From NCBI RefSeq assembly GCF_009910705.1, contig NZ_JAAAXJ010000006.1:124001-188000 (forward strand): a DNA stretch of 64,000 nt, read 5' to 3'. Position numbers and translations under genes: made by a program. The notes under the pieces are model-generated. The model ran no database searches. It worked only from the letters and a program-made list of their open reading frames with translations, and was not told where the DNA came from. This stretch comes from Microvirga arsenatis (lineage in GTDB: Bacteria; Pseudomonadota; Alphaproteobacteria; Rhizobiales; Beijerinckiaceae). Shown one piece after another: positions 1 to 9,501 of this stretch (within the stretch, counting starts at the first letter, position 1; each line of letters starts with the position of its first letter).

Positions 1-384
1 AATGCCGATGTAGTTCCGGGTGCCCGTCTTGCCCGAAGCGCGCCGATAGCCCTGGAAGGTCGCGCGCAGTTCGGGCGGAAGCAGGTCGTCGTCCCTTGCC
101 TCGGCGCAGAATGCGTAATCGCGCTCGAAGTCGTGCAGGCCGACATTGTGCTCGTGCACCCACTCGCCGGGAGCGATGTGGGCTTTGGCGAAGCCGATGA
201 TCTGACCGAACTTCCGGATCGGCTCCCCCTCCCGGATGGGCTCGATGGCCATCTTATGGCCGCGCAGGATGCGCTCGCGGGCCGTCAATCCGGCGGCATT
301 CGCCCCCTGGCTGACGAGATCGATGGCGATGACCACGTTATCATCGGGGGAAAGGCGGATGGTGCGAGGTGTGTTCATGGTCAT
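1..384 (-). CDS. UxaA-family (altronate/galactarate-type) dehydratase, N-terminal part
   Basis: Only the first 128 codons are in the window; the gene runs off the left edge. The N-terminal 100 residues look like the SAF domain of UxaA/GarD-type sugar-acid dehydratases, with a GHKMA segment, APGEWVHEHN and, at the window edge, SGKTGTRNYIGI, which matches the start of the catalytic domain (G-x-x-GTRNY). Family members dehydrate altronate, galactarate or related aldonates. Two in-frame ATGs (384 and 378) can serve as start. It begins 11 bases after the dctM stop, so it is the fourth gene of the TRAP transporter operon, which suggests the transporter imports its substrate or a precursor. The exact sugar acid cannot be told from this fragment. 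Confidence 0.85.
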   Translation of the reverse strand, partial: MTMNTPRTIRLSPDDNVVIAIDLVSQGANAAGLTARERILRGHKMAIEPIREGEPIRKFGQIIGFAKAHIAPGEWVHEHNVGLHDFERDYAFCAEARDDDLLPPELRATFQGYRRASGKTGTRNYIGI

Positions 385-395
385 TCTTGTTCTTC

Positions 396-1751
396 TTAGA
401 GATAGCCGAGTTCCTTGAGGAACTGCGGCAGCCACAGGACAGTCTGCGGGATGAAGGTGATGATCCCGAGGACGATGAGGAGCGGGACCAGCCAGGGGGC
501 ACAGGCCCTCATGCAGTCCTCGAACGAGATCTTGGCCACCCGGGTCAGCACATAGAGCACCATGCCGACCGGTGGCGTCAGGAGCCCGATCATCAGGTTC
601 AGCACCATGATGAGGCCGAAATGCACCGGATCGATCCCGAGCTTCAGGGCCACCGGCAGCAGCACGGGGGTCAGGATCGTGATGGCCGCAATGGTTTCCA
701 TGAAGCAGCCGACGATCAGGAGGAACACGTTGACCAGGATCAGGAAGGTGATCGGATCGGCCGCATAGGCGATGATCCATTCGCCCAAGGCATCCGTGGT
801 GCGGGTGGTGGTGAGCACCCAGCCGAAGATCGAAGCGCCCGCCACGATGAGAAGGACGACGGCGGTGGTCTCGATCGTATCCATGGTCACCCGCACGAAC
901 TGGCGCAGGCTCAGCACGGAGTAGCGCGGCCGCTGCCCGCGGGCTGCGAGAACCAGGTTGAAGGTTCGGTGGATCACGGTGGAGAGCAGGAGCGCGTAAG
1001 CGCAGGCAAAAACCGCCGCTTCCGTCGGCGTGAACAGGCCGAAGCTCATGCCGCCGATGATGATCGCAGGTGTGAGGAGAGGAAGGAACGCATTGAGGAA
1101 CGAGCGCCCAAGGCGGCCGAGTTCGAAGCGCGCATCGCGGCCGATCCCGTACCGGTGAGCATAGAGCGCCACCGTGGCGGACATGAAGAGCGCCATGATC
1201 AGGCCCGGAATGATGCCGGCAACGAAGAGGGCGTTGATCGAGGCGTTGGCGACGACGCCGTAGATGACCAGAGGCAGGGAAGGGGGAATGATCGGCCCGA
1301 TCGTCGAGGAGGCCGCCGTCAGGCCCACGGCGAATTTCGTGTCATAGCCATGATCGCGCATGGCTTTGATCTCGATCGTGCCGAGGCCTCCCGCATCCGC
1401 CACTGCCGTTCCCGACATTCCCGCGAAGATCACGGATCCTGCCACGTTCACGTGCCCGAGGCCGCCCCTCAGCCAGCCGACGGCGGCGACGGCGAAATCG
1501 TAGATCTGCTTGGTGATCCCGGCGGAGTTCATCAGGTTGCCGGCCATGATGAAGAACGGCACGGCAAGCAGAGGAAAGGAGTCGACGCCGTTCACCATGC
1601 GATGGATGACGGTGATGACCGGCGTCGTGACCTCTCCCGTCAGGTTGCCGGCGAGAAGAAAGAGCAGCGAGGAGCCGGCGAGCGCAACTGCAATCGGTAC
1701 GCCGATCACGATCATGATCAGGAGCGCGACAAGCATCAGGGTAATGAGCAT
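396..1751 (-). CDS. dctM: TRAP transporter large permease (DctM type)
   Basis: A 451-residue, very hydrophobic protein with the DctM fold: MLITLMLVALL at the N-terminus, the conserved GMSGTAVADAGGLGTIEI and GPIIPPSLPLVIYG segments, and NLMIGLLTPPVGMVLY near the C-terminus. It is the ion-coupled translocating subunit of a tripartite TRAP uptake system in the inner membrane. The open frame extends far upstream, but the start at 1751 gives the family N-terminus and has a GGAGA ribosome site a few bases ahead. It lies 14 bases after dctQ and 11 before the UxaA-family gene. The substrate is inferred to be a sugar acid from that neighbour. Confidence 0.93.
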   Translation of the reverse strand: MLITLMLVALLIMIVIGVPIAVALAGSSLLFLLAGNLTGEVTTPVITVIHRMVNGVDSFPLLAVPFFIMAGNLMNSAGITKQIYDFAVAAVGWLRGGLGHVNVAGSVIFAGMSGTAVADAGGLGTIEIKAMRDHGYDTKFAVGLTAASSTIGPIIPPSLPLVIYGVVANASINALFVAGIIPGLIMALFMSATVALYAHRYGIGRDARFELGRLGRSFLNAFLPLLTPAIIIGGMSFGLFTPTEAAVFACAYALLLSTVIHRTFNLVLAARGQRPRYSVLSLRQFVRVTMDTIETTAVVLLIVAGASIFGWVLTTTRTTDALGEWIIAYAADPITFLILVNVFLLIVGCFMETIAAITILTPVLLPVALKLGIDPVHFGLIMVLNLMIGLLTPPVGMVLYVLTRVAKISFEDCMRACAPWLVPLLIVLGIITFIPQTVLWLPQFLKELGYL

Positions 1752-1765
1752 GAAGGTCTCCGCAA

Positions 1766-2377
1766 TCAGTCGATGGTGAGGCCATGAGGCGCATCGTCCT
1801 CCTGACGCCGCAGGCGTCGCAGGAAGCGCAAGGTCGCATGAACGGTGATGCCTGCGAGAGCCCCAGCCACGGCCCAGTACATGTAGCCTTTCGGGATATC
1901 GATGGAGACCATGTAGCCTGGGGCCAGGGCGCCCAGCTGATAGGCATACCAGGCCATGGCCCCGCAGAAGAGCGCAACGAGTCCGTCTACGGCGACGAGG
2001 GTCCAGTGCCTGGCCTCCCGCGGCAGGTAGACGAGAAGAGCCTCCACGGCGATGTGCGAGCCCTTGCGCATGGCCGTGATCGATCCGACGAAGGTGACGA
2101 GGATCAGGAGATAGCGGGCGATCTCCTCCGTCCAGCCGAGCGAGTTGTTCAGAACATAGCGGGTGAAGAACTGCAGGAAGACGACGCCGAACAGGATCCA
2201 GAAGATCGCGAAGACAAGAGCATCCGTCCAGCGCAGATCGGAGAGATCGACCTTGGCCTCCTCCTCCTGCCATTGCTCGAACAAGACATCCATTTCCTGC
2301 TGGAGGTCCTCCGAGCCGGTGGCATGATCTGTCCCTGGCCTCAGGGCAGGAGCCTGGGTGTTATGCATGACGGACAT
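1766..2377 (-). CDS. dctQ: TRAP transporter small permease (DctQ type)
   Basis: A 203-residue membrane protein with four predicted helices and the DctQ hallmarks: ALVFAIFWILFGVVFLQFFTRY, LGWTEEIARYLLILVTFVG and a later MRKGSHIAVE. It pairs with DctM in the inner membrane. The N-terminal 50 residues before the first helix are soluble and acidic (QQEMDVLFEQWQEEEAK), longer than in many DctQ proteins. The ATG at 2377 is preferred because GCGAGAG lies just upstream; an ATG at 2398 is in frame but has no ribosome site. The gene is separated from dctP by 68 bases that contain a strong hairpin. Confidence 0.88.
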   Translation of the reverse strand: MSVMHNTQAPALRPGTDHATGSEDLQQEMDVLFEQWQEEEAKVDLSDLRWTDALVFAIFWILFGVVFLQFFTRYVLNNSLGWTEEIARYLLILVTFVGSITAMRKGSHIAVEALLVYLPREARHWTLVAVDGLVALFCGAMAWYAYQLGALAPGYMVSIDIPKGYMYWAVAGALAGITVHATLRFLRRLRRQEDDAPHGLTID

Positions 2378-2405
2378 TCGCTCTCGCTTTTTGCGCATTG
2401 ACGGA

Positions 2406-2435
2406 AGACCCTCTCCCCATCCGGGGAGAGGGTCT
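2406..2435 (-). terminator. Hairpin between dctP and dctQ (attenuator or mRNA stabiliser)
   Basis: A perfect 13-bp stem (arms 2406-2418 and 2423-2435) with the four-base loop ATCC follows the dctP stop on the minus strand. No clear T-run follows. Such hairpins after a binding-protein gene commonly protect its mRNA or cut downstream transcription, so more receptor than permease is made; that role is inferred here. Confidence 0.6.
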
Positions 2436-2445
2436 CAGGCATGCA

Positions 2446-3441
2446 TCAGTTCGTGGCTGCCTTGACCGATTGCAGACGATCGTAGACCGCCTTGTCCCAA
2501 GTTGCGTCCGGACCCATGTGCGCCTTCACCACCGCTTCCCGGAAAGGCGTGCGGTCGACGGTCACGACGTTCTTGCCCTGGCCCTTGAACCACTCGACCA
2601 GTTCCTTCTCCATCTTCGCGATATCGTCCGTGCACTTGTCGGCCGCCTCCTGCAGGACTTCGCTCAGAACCTTCTGCTCGTCCGCCGACAGGCGCTTCAT
2701 CGTGCCGCCGGACACGATGGTCAGCAGGGCATCGGTGATATGGCCGGTGAGCACGATGTTCTTCTGGACCTCGTGGAACTTCTTGGCCTGAATCGTGACG
2801 AGAGGGTTCTCCTGGGCGTCGACCACTCCCTGCGAGAGGGCGAGATAGACTTCCGCAAAGGCGATCGGCGTGGGGTTGGCGCCGACGGATCTGGGGAACA
2901 TGGTGTAGAGCGGAGCATCCGGCACCCGGATCTTCAGCCCTTTCATGTCCTCGGGCTTGGTGATGTCCCTGTTGGCGGTCACGTGGCGCTCGCCGTAATA
3001 GGTGAGGCTCACCACCCGGTGACCCGTCTTCTTCTCGTATCCCTGGCCGAGCTCCCTGAAGAGGTCCGACTTGCGGAAGGCATTCCAGTGGCCGAAGTCG
3101 CGGAACATGTAGGGCGCGCCGCCGATGGCGAGCGGACCGTGAGCGCGGCCGGCGAAGAGCTGGCCGGTATAGATGATGTCGACGGTTCCGAGGGAGAGGC
3201 CCTCGTTGATGTCGCTTTCCTTGCCCAGGGAGGAGGCCGGGAACACTTCGATGGCGTACTTGCCGTTGGTCCGCTTCTTGAGCTCCTCGCCGGCCCAAAG
3301 CGCCCACTTGTGATAAGGTTCGGAAGTCTCGTACACATGCGCCCACTTCAGCTTCGTCTGGGCACTGGCGGGGAAGGCGGGAAGCGTGGCGGCTGCGGCA
3401 GCGATAAGGCCGAAGGCAAGGCGGCGTGTCAGGGATGGCAT
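2446..3441 (-). CDS. dctP: TRAP transporter substrate-binding protein (DctP family)
   Basis: A 331-residue periplasmic receptor with a Sec signal peptide of about 27 residues (RRLAFGLIAAAAATLPAFPASA). The mature part has DctP features: KLKWAHVYETSEPYHKWA at the start, the GLKIRVPDAPLY segment holding the ligand-contacting arginine, and FAEVYLALSQGVVDAQENP. It captures an organic acid and delivers it to DctQM. The start has a strong GGAGGA site, and it is the first gene of its operon, divergent from the GntR regulator across a 122-base gap. The substrate is probably a sugar acid, judged by the dehydratase downstream; sequence alone does not fix it. Confidence 0.92.
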   Translation of the reverse strand: MPSLTRRLAFGLIAAAAATLPAFPASAQTKLKWAHVYETSEPYHKWALWAGEELKKRTNGKYAIEVFPASSLGKESDINEGLSLGTVDIIYTGQLFAGRAHGPLAIGGAPYMFRDFGHWNAFRKSDLFRELGQGYEKKTGHRVVSLTYYGERHVTANRDITKPEDMKGLKIRVPDAPLYTMFPRSVGANPTPIAFAEVYLALSQGVVDAQENPLVTIQAKKFHEVQKNIVLTGHITDALLTIVSGGTMKRLSADEQKVLSEVLQEAADKCTDDIAKMEKELVEWFKGQGKNVVTVDRTPFREAVVKAHMGPDATWDKAVYDRLQSVKAATN

Positions 3442-3547
3442 AGGCGTTCCTCCGAGAAAGCCCGGCTCTCTGGCCGGTTGCGTGGTGCAGCGAGCCTCCG
3501 CCCGCTCAAGAGCGCGACAAGCCGGTGGCGCCAGCCCGTCGGATCAA

Positions 3548-3559
3548 CTAACATGTTAG
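3548..3559. promoter_or_regulatory. Perfect 12-bp palindrome, candidate GntR-family operator
   Basis: CTAACATGTTAG is its own reverse complement and ends four bases before the GntR-family start codon, in the gap shared with the divergent dctP gene. FCD-type GntR proteins usually bind short palindromes of this size in their own divergent promoter, so this is the likely operator for the TRAP module and for autoregulation. Confidence 0.5.
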
Positions 3560-3563
3560 GCAA

Positions 3564-4280
3564 ATGGAAGCGCTCGACAAGAGAAAAAGATATCCATTCC
3601 TCGCCCCCCTGGAGCGGGGCGCACGGGGGAACACGACCGAGCAGGTGGAGCGATCCCTCCGGTCCGCCATCGTTGCCCTCGATTTTGAGCCCGGCGAATT
3701 CATCGATAAGGGTGCCGTCTGCACGGCGCTGGGGGTGTCCCGCTTCCCGGTATCCGAGGCGCTGGGCCGCCTGGCGGCAGAGGGCCTCGTGGAGATCCTG
3801 CCCCAGCGCGGCAGCCGGGCTGCGCGCATCCGCTTGCCCGAGATCAGGGAATCCATGCTGATCCGCCAGGCTCTGGAAGGCATGGTGGCGGAGAAGGCTG
3901 CCGAGTTGCTGCCGACAGACGCCCTTGAGGCGCTTCGCCGCAACCTCGCGGAGCAGGAGGCGGCCGTCTCCCGGGGGGACCGGCCGGGCTTCTATGCCCT
4001 GGACCTCGATTTCCACACCCTCCTGGTCGAGGGATTGGGCCTGCCCCGGGTCGCTGCCGTGATCGATGCCTCGCGCGCCAACATCGACCGGGTGCGCCGG
4101 CTCCTCTCCTCGCCCCGTCGCCATGCCGTCACCCTCTCCGAGCATCTGGAGATCTTCCGTGCGATCGAGGGTCGAGATCCGGGAGCGGCGCGCAGGGCCA
4201 TGGAGGCTCACCTGGAAGCGGTCATGGACGAACTGGGGCGGTTCTCGGCCGAGCACGAGGACGCCTTCGTCGATTCCTGA
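3564..4280 (+). CDS. GntR-family regulator with FCD domain
   Basis: A 238-residue protein. Residues about 25-90 form a winged helix of GntR type (LGVSRFPVSEALGRLAAEGLVEILPQRGS), and residues about 95-225 form an all-helical FCD ligand-binding domain with metal-site-like residues (D in LDFHTLLVEG; H in SEHLEIFRAIEGRD; H in MEAHLEAV). Regulators of this class respond to organic or sugar acids. The gene is divergent from the dctPQM-dehydratase operon and has a palindrome directly before its start, so it probably controls that operon and itself. Ligand not determinable here. Confidence 0.9.
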   Translation: MEALDKRKRYPFLAPLERGARGNTTEQVERSLRSAIVALDFEPGEFIDKGAVCTALGVSRFPVSEALGRLAAEGLVEILPQRGSRAARIRLPEIRESMLIRQALEGMVAEKAAELLPTDALEALRRNLAEQEAAVSRGDRPGFYALDLDFHTLLVEGLGLPRVAAVIDASRANIDRVRRLLSSPRRHAVTLSEHLEIFRAIEGRDPGAARRAMEAHLEAVMDELGRFSAEHEDAFVDS

Positions 4281-4428
4281 GCGGCGCGGGCCGGGGGACC
4301 TCCTAAAAGAGGTGGAAAAGCACCTGCGGAATACCCTGTTCCCGTCCTGTCGGGAGCCGCACCGGCTGACGCGGCGCCGGCGATCCTGTAGCAGCTTGGC
4401 CTATGGCCTGACGGTGTTTCGTCCCTAG

Positions 4429-5688
<1,260 letters not shown>

Positions 5689-5691
5689 GCC

Positions 5692-6705
5692 ATGCCGCGC
5701 ATGACGATGATCGAAGCCATCCGGGACGCCATGGACGTGATGATGGCGCGCGACGAGCGCGTGGTCGTGTTCGGCGAGGATGTCGGCTATTTCGGCGGCG
5801 TGTTCCGCTGCACGGCGGGCCTGCAGCAGAAATACGGCAAGACACGTTGCTTCGATGCCCCCATCAGCGAGTCCGGCATCGTGGGAACCGCCATCGGCAT
5901 GGCGGCCTACGGCCTTCACCCTTGCATCGAGATCCAGTTCGCCGATTACATGTACCCGGCCTACGACCAGATCGTGTCCGAGGCTGCCAGGCTGCGCTAC
6001 CGCTCGAACGGCGAGTTCACCTGCCCCATCGTCATCAGGATGCCGACCGGCGGCGGCATCTTCGGGGGGCAGACCCACAGCCAGAGCCCGGAGGCCCTGT
6101 TCACCCACGTGGCCGGGTTGAAGACGGTGGTGCCGTCGAACCCCTATGATGCCAAGGGACTCCTGATCGCGGCCATCGAGGATCCGGACCCGGTGATCTT
6201 CCTGGAGCCGAAGCGCCTCTACAACGGTCCCTTCGACGGCCATCACGACCGTCCCGTCACACCCTGGTCCAAGCATGAACTGAGCGAAGTGCCGAGCGGT
6301 CACTTCACCCTGCCACTCGGCAAGGCATCGGTCGTGCGCGAGGGGGCAGCCATGACCGTCCTCGCCTACGGCACGATGGTCTATGTCGCCCAGGCGGCGG
6401 CAGCCGAGACCGGCATCGATGCGGAAATCATCGATCTGCGCACCCTCATTCCGCTGGATCTGGAAACGATTGCCGCATCCGTGCGGAAAACCGGGCGCTG
6501 CGTGGTCGTGCATGAGGCAACCCTCACGTCGGGCTTCGGCGCGGAACTCGCCGCCCTTGTCCAGGAAAACTGCTTCTTCCACTTGGAGGCGCCGGTGGCT
6601 CGGGTCACGGGATGGGACACGCCCTATCCGCATGCGCAGGAATGGGATTACTTCCCGGGGCCGGCCCGCGTCGGCCGCGCCCTGGTCGAGACGATGGAGG
6701 CCTGA
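5692..6705 (+). CDS. bkdA2: Branched-chain 2-oxoacid dehydrogenase E1 beta subunit
   Basis: A 337-residue transketolase-like subunit. Recognisable segments are [14 protein letters not shown], the [15 protein letters not shown] stretch, [18 protein letters not shown], and the C-terminal [13 protein letters not shown], all typical of BkdA2/PdhB-type E1 beta proteins. With E1 alpha it forms the heterotetramer that decarboxylates branched-chain 2-oxoacids and acylates the E2 lipoyl group. It starts three bases after the bkdA1 stop and is followed by the E2 gene after one base, so translation is probably coupled. Confidence 0.94.
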   Translation: MPRMTMIEAIRDAMDVMMARDERVVVFGEDVGYFGGVFRCTAGLQQKYGKTRCFDAPISESGIVGTAIGMAAYGLHPCIEIQFADYMYPAYDQIVSEAARLRYRSNGEFTCPIVIRMPTGGGIFGGQTHSQSPEALFTHVAGLKTVVPSNPYDAKGLLIAAIEDPDPVIFLEPKRLYNGPFDGHHDRPVTPWSKHELSEVPSGHFTLPLGKASVVREGAAMTVLAYGTMVYVAQAAAAETGIDAEIIDLRTLIPLDLETIAASVRKTGRCVVVHEATLTSGFGAELAALVQENCFFHLEAPVARVTGWDTPYPHAQEWDYFPGPARVGRALVETMEA

Positions 6706-6706
6706 C

Positions 6707-8035
6707 ATGGGCGAGCACCTGATCAAGATGCCCGATGTCGGCGAAGGCATTGCCGAGGCCGAACTCGTCGAGTGGCACGTGAAGGTCGGAGACCTCGTGC
6801 GCGAGGATACGGTTCTGGCCGCGGTCATGACCGACAAGGCGACCGTCGAGATCCCGTCCCCTGTCGATGGCGAGGTCGTATGGCTCGGCGCCGAGATCGG
6901 CGACGTGGTCGCCATCGGATCGCCCCTGATCCGCCTGAAGGTCGGTGGCGAGGACGGCGCCGGCTCCTCGGATGAGATTCCGAAGGGCGAGGCGAAAAGG
7001 GCTCCCCAGCGTGCCGAAGCGATCGAAGCCCAGGCGGACGGAGCTGTGAAGACCTCGGAGGCCATCGTCGAGCGACAGGCGGAAAGCGCCCCGTCCCGGC
7101 CGGTCGAGACGCCGAAGGCACCTCCCGCGAGGATGCACCGTCCGCCCGTGCCGCGCTCCGAGGGCGAGCGGCCGATTGCTTCGCCCGCCGTGCGGCTGAG
7201 GGCCCGCGAGGCAGGCATCGACCTCCGGCAGGTACCTGGCACCGGCCCCGCCGGCCGCATCACCCATGAGGATCTGGATGCGTTCCTGACCCACGGTCGA
7301 CAGGCGGTGCAGGCGCCGGGGCTCGCCCCGAACACGGCGGTCGAGCACGTCAAGGTCATTGGACTGCGCCGCAAGATCGCGGAAAAGATGGCGGTCGCCA
7401 AGTCGCGCATCCCGCACATCACCTATGTGGAAGAGGTCGATGTCACGGCGCTCGAGGAGCTTCGGTCGTCGCTCAACGCCACCAAGCGGGCCGACAGGCC
7501 GAAGCTGACGCTGCTGCCGTTCCTGATGCGCGCCATGGTGAAGGCCATCGCCGAGCAGCCGCAGTTGAACGCGATCTATGACGATGAAGCCGGAGTCGTC
7601 CACCAGCACGGCGGCGTTCACATCGGGATCGCGACGCAGACCGCCGCCGGTCTCATGGTGCCGGTCGTCAAGCATGCGGAGGCGCGCGACCTGTGGAGCT
7701 GCGCAGCGGAACTCAACCGCCTGGCGGATGCAGCGAAGGCGGGCTTGGCCACGCGAGAGGATTTGACCGGATCGACCATCACGATCACGTCCCTGGGTGC
7801 CATGGGCGGCATCGTCACGACGCCGGTGATCAACCACCCGGAGGTTGCCATCGTCGGCGTCAACAAGATCATGGTGCGGCCGGTCTGGGACGGATCGACC
7901 TTCATCCCCCGCAAGATGATGAACCTCTCATCCAGCTTCGATCATCGCATCATCGACGGCTGGGATGCGGCCGTGTTCGTGCAGCGCATCAAGACCCTGC
8001 TCGAAACGCCTGCGATGATCTTTGTGGAGTCGTGA
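6707..8035 (+). CDS. bkdB: Branched-chain 2-oxoacid dehydrogenase E2 (dihydrolipoyl acyltransferase)
   Basis: A 442-residue E2 protein. One lipoyl domain at residues 1-80 (lipoyl lysine in [11 protein letters not shown]), a charged, Ala/Pro-rich linker, a peripheral subunit-binding domain ([25 protein letters not shown], about residues 160-195) and a catalytic domain ending in [14 protein letters not shown], which carries the active-site histidine and aspartate. It forms the core of the complex and moves the acyl group to coenzyme A. The open frame continues upstream inside bkdA2, but the ATG at 6707 gives the conserved [14 protein letters not shown] start one base after the bkdA2 stop. Confidence 0.94.
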   Translation: MGEHLIKMPDVGEGIAEAELVEWHVKVGDLVREDTVLAAVMTDKATVEIPSPVDGEVVWLGAEIGDVVAIGSPLIRLKVGGEDGAGSSDEIPKGEAKRAPQRAEAIEAQADGAVKTSEAIVERQAESAPSRPVETPKAPPARMHRPPVPRSEGERPIASPAVRLRAREAGIDLRQVPGTGPAGRITHEDLDAFLTHGRQAVQAPGLAPNTAVEHVKVIGLRRKIAEKMAVAKSRIPHITYVEEVDVTALEELRSSLNATKRADRPKLTLLPFLMRAMVKAIAEQPQLNAIYDDEAGVVHQHGGVHIGIATQTAAGLMVPVVKHAEARDLWSCAAELNRLADAAKAGLATREDLTGSTITITSLGAMGGIVTTPVINHPEVAIVGVNKIMVRPVWDGSTFIPRKMMNLSSSFDHRIIDGWDAAVFVQRIKTLLETPAMIFVES

Positions 8036-8040
8036 ATCCG

Positions 8041-9435
8041 ATGAAGGACATTTCCTGCAAGCTCCTCGTGATCGGAGCCGGCCCCGGAGGCTATGTCTGC
8101 GCCATCCGCGCCGGCCAGCTCGGAATCGATACGGTCATCGTCGAGGCGAAGAAGCCCGGCGGAACCTGCCTCAATGTCGGATGCATTCCTTCGAAGGCGC
8201 TCATCCATGCGGCCGAGGAATACGACAGGATCGTGCATCTCGCCTCCGGCCGCAACGGGCTCGGCATCCGCACGGCGAAGCCCGAGATCGACCTGTCGCA
8301 AACCATCGCGTGGAAGGATACCATCGTCGGCCGCCTGAACACGGGCGTCTCCAGCCTGCTCAAGCGGGCCAAGGTCAAGGTGGTGAACGGCCATGCCCGC
8401 TTCCGCGACGGCAAGACGGTCGAGGTGGAGACGGAAACCGGGCGGCAGGTCATCCGCGCCGAGAACGTTGTCATCGCCACCGGATCGGCGCCTGTCGAGC
8501 TGCCGAACCTGCCGTTCGGGGGCTCCGTCATTTCCTCGACGGAGGCTCTGAGCCTGACGGAGATTCCGGAGCGGCTCGCGGTGGTCGGCGGCGGCTATAT
8601 CGGCCTGGAACTCGGCACGGCCTTCGCCAAGATGGGCGCGAAGGTCACGGTCGTGGAGGCACAGGCCCGCATCCTGCCGCAATACGATGCCGAGCTGACG
8701 CGGCCGGTCCTCAAGAAGCTGCAGGCCCTCGGTATCGAGGTCATGACCCGGGCGAAGGCCAAGGGGTTGGCAAAAGCCGGCGGCACGCTGCTGGTCGAGA
8801 CCGAGAGCGGGTCGGAGGTTTCTCTGGCCGCCGACAGGATTCTGGTCACGGTCGGCCGCAGGCCGGTGACGCAGGGCTGGGGCATGGAGGAACTGGTCCT
8901 CGATATGGATGGTCCCTTCATTCGTATCGATGAGCGGTGCCAGACCTCGATGCGCGGGATCTATGCCATCGGCGACGTGACGGGCGAGCCCATGCTGGCC
9001 CATCGGGCCATGGCGCAGGGCGAGATGGTCGCCGAGATCGTGGCCGGCCACCGGCGCGTCTGGGACAAGCGCGCCATTCCTGCGGTGTGCTTCACCGACC
9101 CCGAGATCGTTGCCGTCGGCCTGACGCCGGAGGAGGCCCAGAAGATGGGCGAGGTGCGCATCGGGCATTTCCCCTTCTCGGCCAATGGCCGGGCCATGAC
9201 GAAGCTCGGGGAGGAGGGCTTCGTGCGCGTGGTGGCGCGGGCCGACAATCATCTGGTGTTGGGCATCCATGCGGTCGGGCAGGGCGTATCGGAGCTCTCC
9301 GCAGCTTTCGGTCTCGCCCTCGAGATGGGCGCCCGCATCGAGGACATTGCCGGAACCATCCATTCTCATCCCACGCAAGGCGAGGCCTTCCAGGAAGCCG
9401 CTCTCAAGACTTTGGGCCGCGAACTCCACATCTGA
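8041..9435 (+). CDS. lpdV: Dihydrolipoamide dehydrogenase E3 of the Bkd complex
   Basis: A 464-residue flavoprotein disulfide reductase. It shows the FAD-binding [17 protein letters not shown], the redox-active disulfide [13 protein letters not shown], a second nucleotide-binding motif [12 protein letters not shown], the [12 protein letters not shown] segment and the C-terminal [13 protein letters not shown], whose histidine is the active-site base of the partner subunit. It re-oxidises the E2 dihydrolipoyl group with NAD+. The start at 8041 follows the E2 stop by five bases; it closes the bkd operon. The name lpdV reflects its position with Bkd genes, not a proven specificity. Confidence 0.93.
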   Translation: MKDISCKLLVIGAGPGGYVCAIRAGQLGIDTVIVEAKKPGGTCLNVGCIPSKALIHAAEEYDRIVHLASGRNGLGIRTAKPEIDLSQTIAWKDTIVGRLNTGVSSLLKRAKVKVVNGHARFRDGKTVEVETETGRQVIRAENVVIATGSAPVELPNLPFGGSVISSTEALSLTEIPERLAVVGGGYIGLELGTAFAKMGAKVTVVEAQARILPQYDAELTRPVLKKLQALGIEVMTRAKAKGLAKAGGTLLVETESGSEVSLAADRILVTVGRRPVTQGWGMEELVLDMDGPFIRIDERCQTSMRGIYAIGDVTGEPMLAHRAMAQGEMVAEIVAGHRRVWDKRAIPAVCFTDPEIVAVGLTPEEAQKMGEVRIGHFPFSANGRAMTKLGEEGFVRVVARADNHLVLGIHAVGQGVSELSAAFGLALEMGARIEDIAGTIHSHPTQGEAFQEAALKTLGRELHI

Positions 9436-9501
9436 TGCAGGCTGTCCGAGGCTTGCGCGCGATCGGGCGCCTGCAGGAGCGCGATGAAAGAGGGCAACCT
9501 C

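Noticed and set aside
369-1787. A 472-codon plus-strand frame
   Set aside because: Antisense to dctM; no family similarity.
9436-9501. TGCAGGC/GCCTGCA inverted repeat between lpdV and the protease
   Set aside because: Only 7 bp with a 26-base loop and no T-run; too weak to call a terminator.
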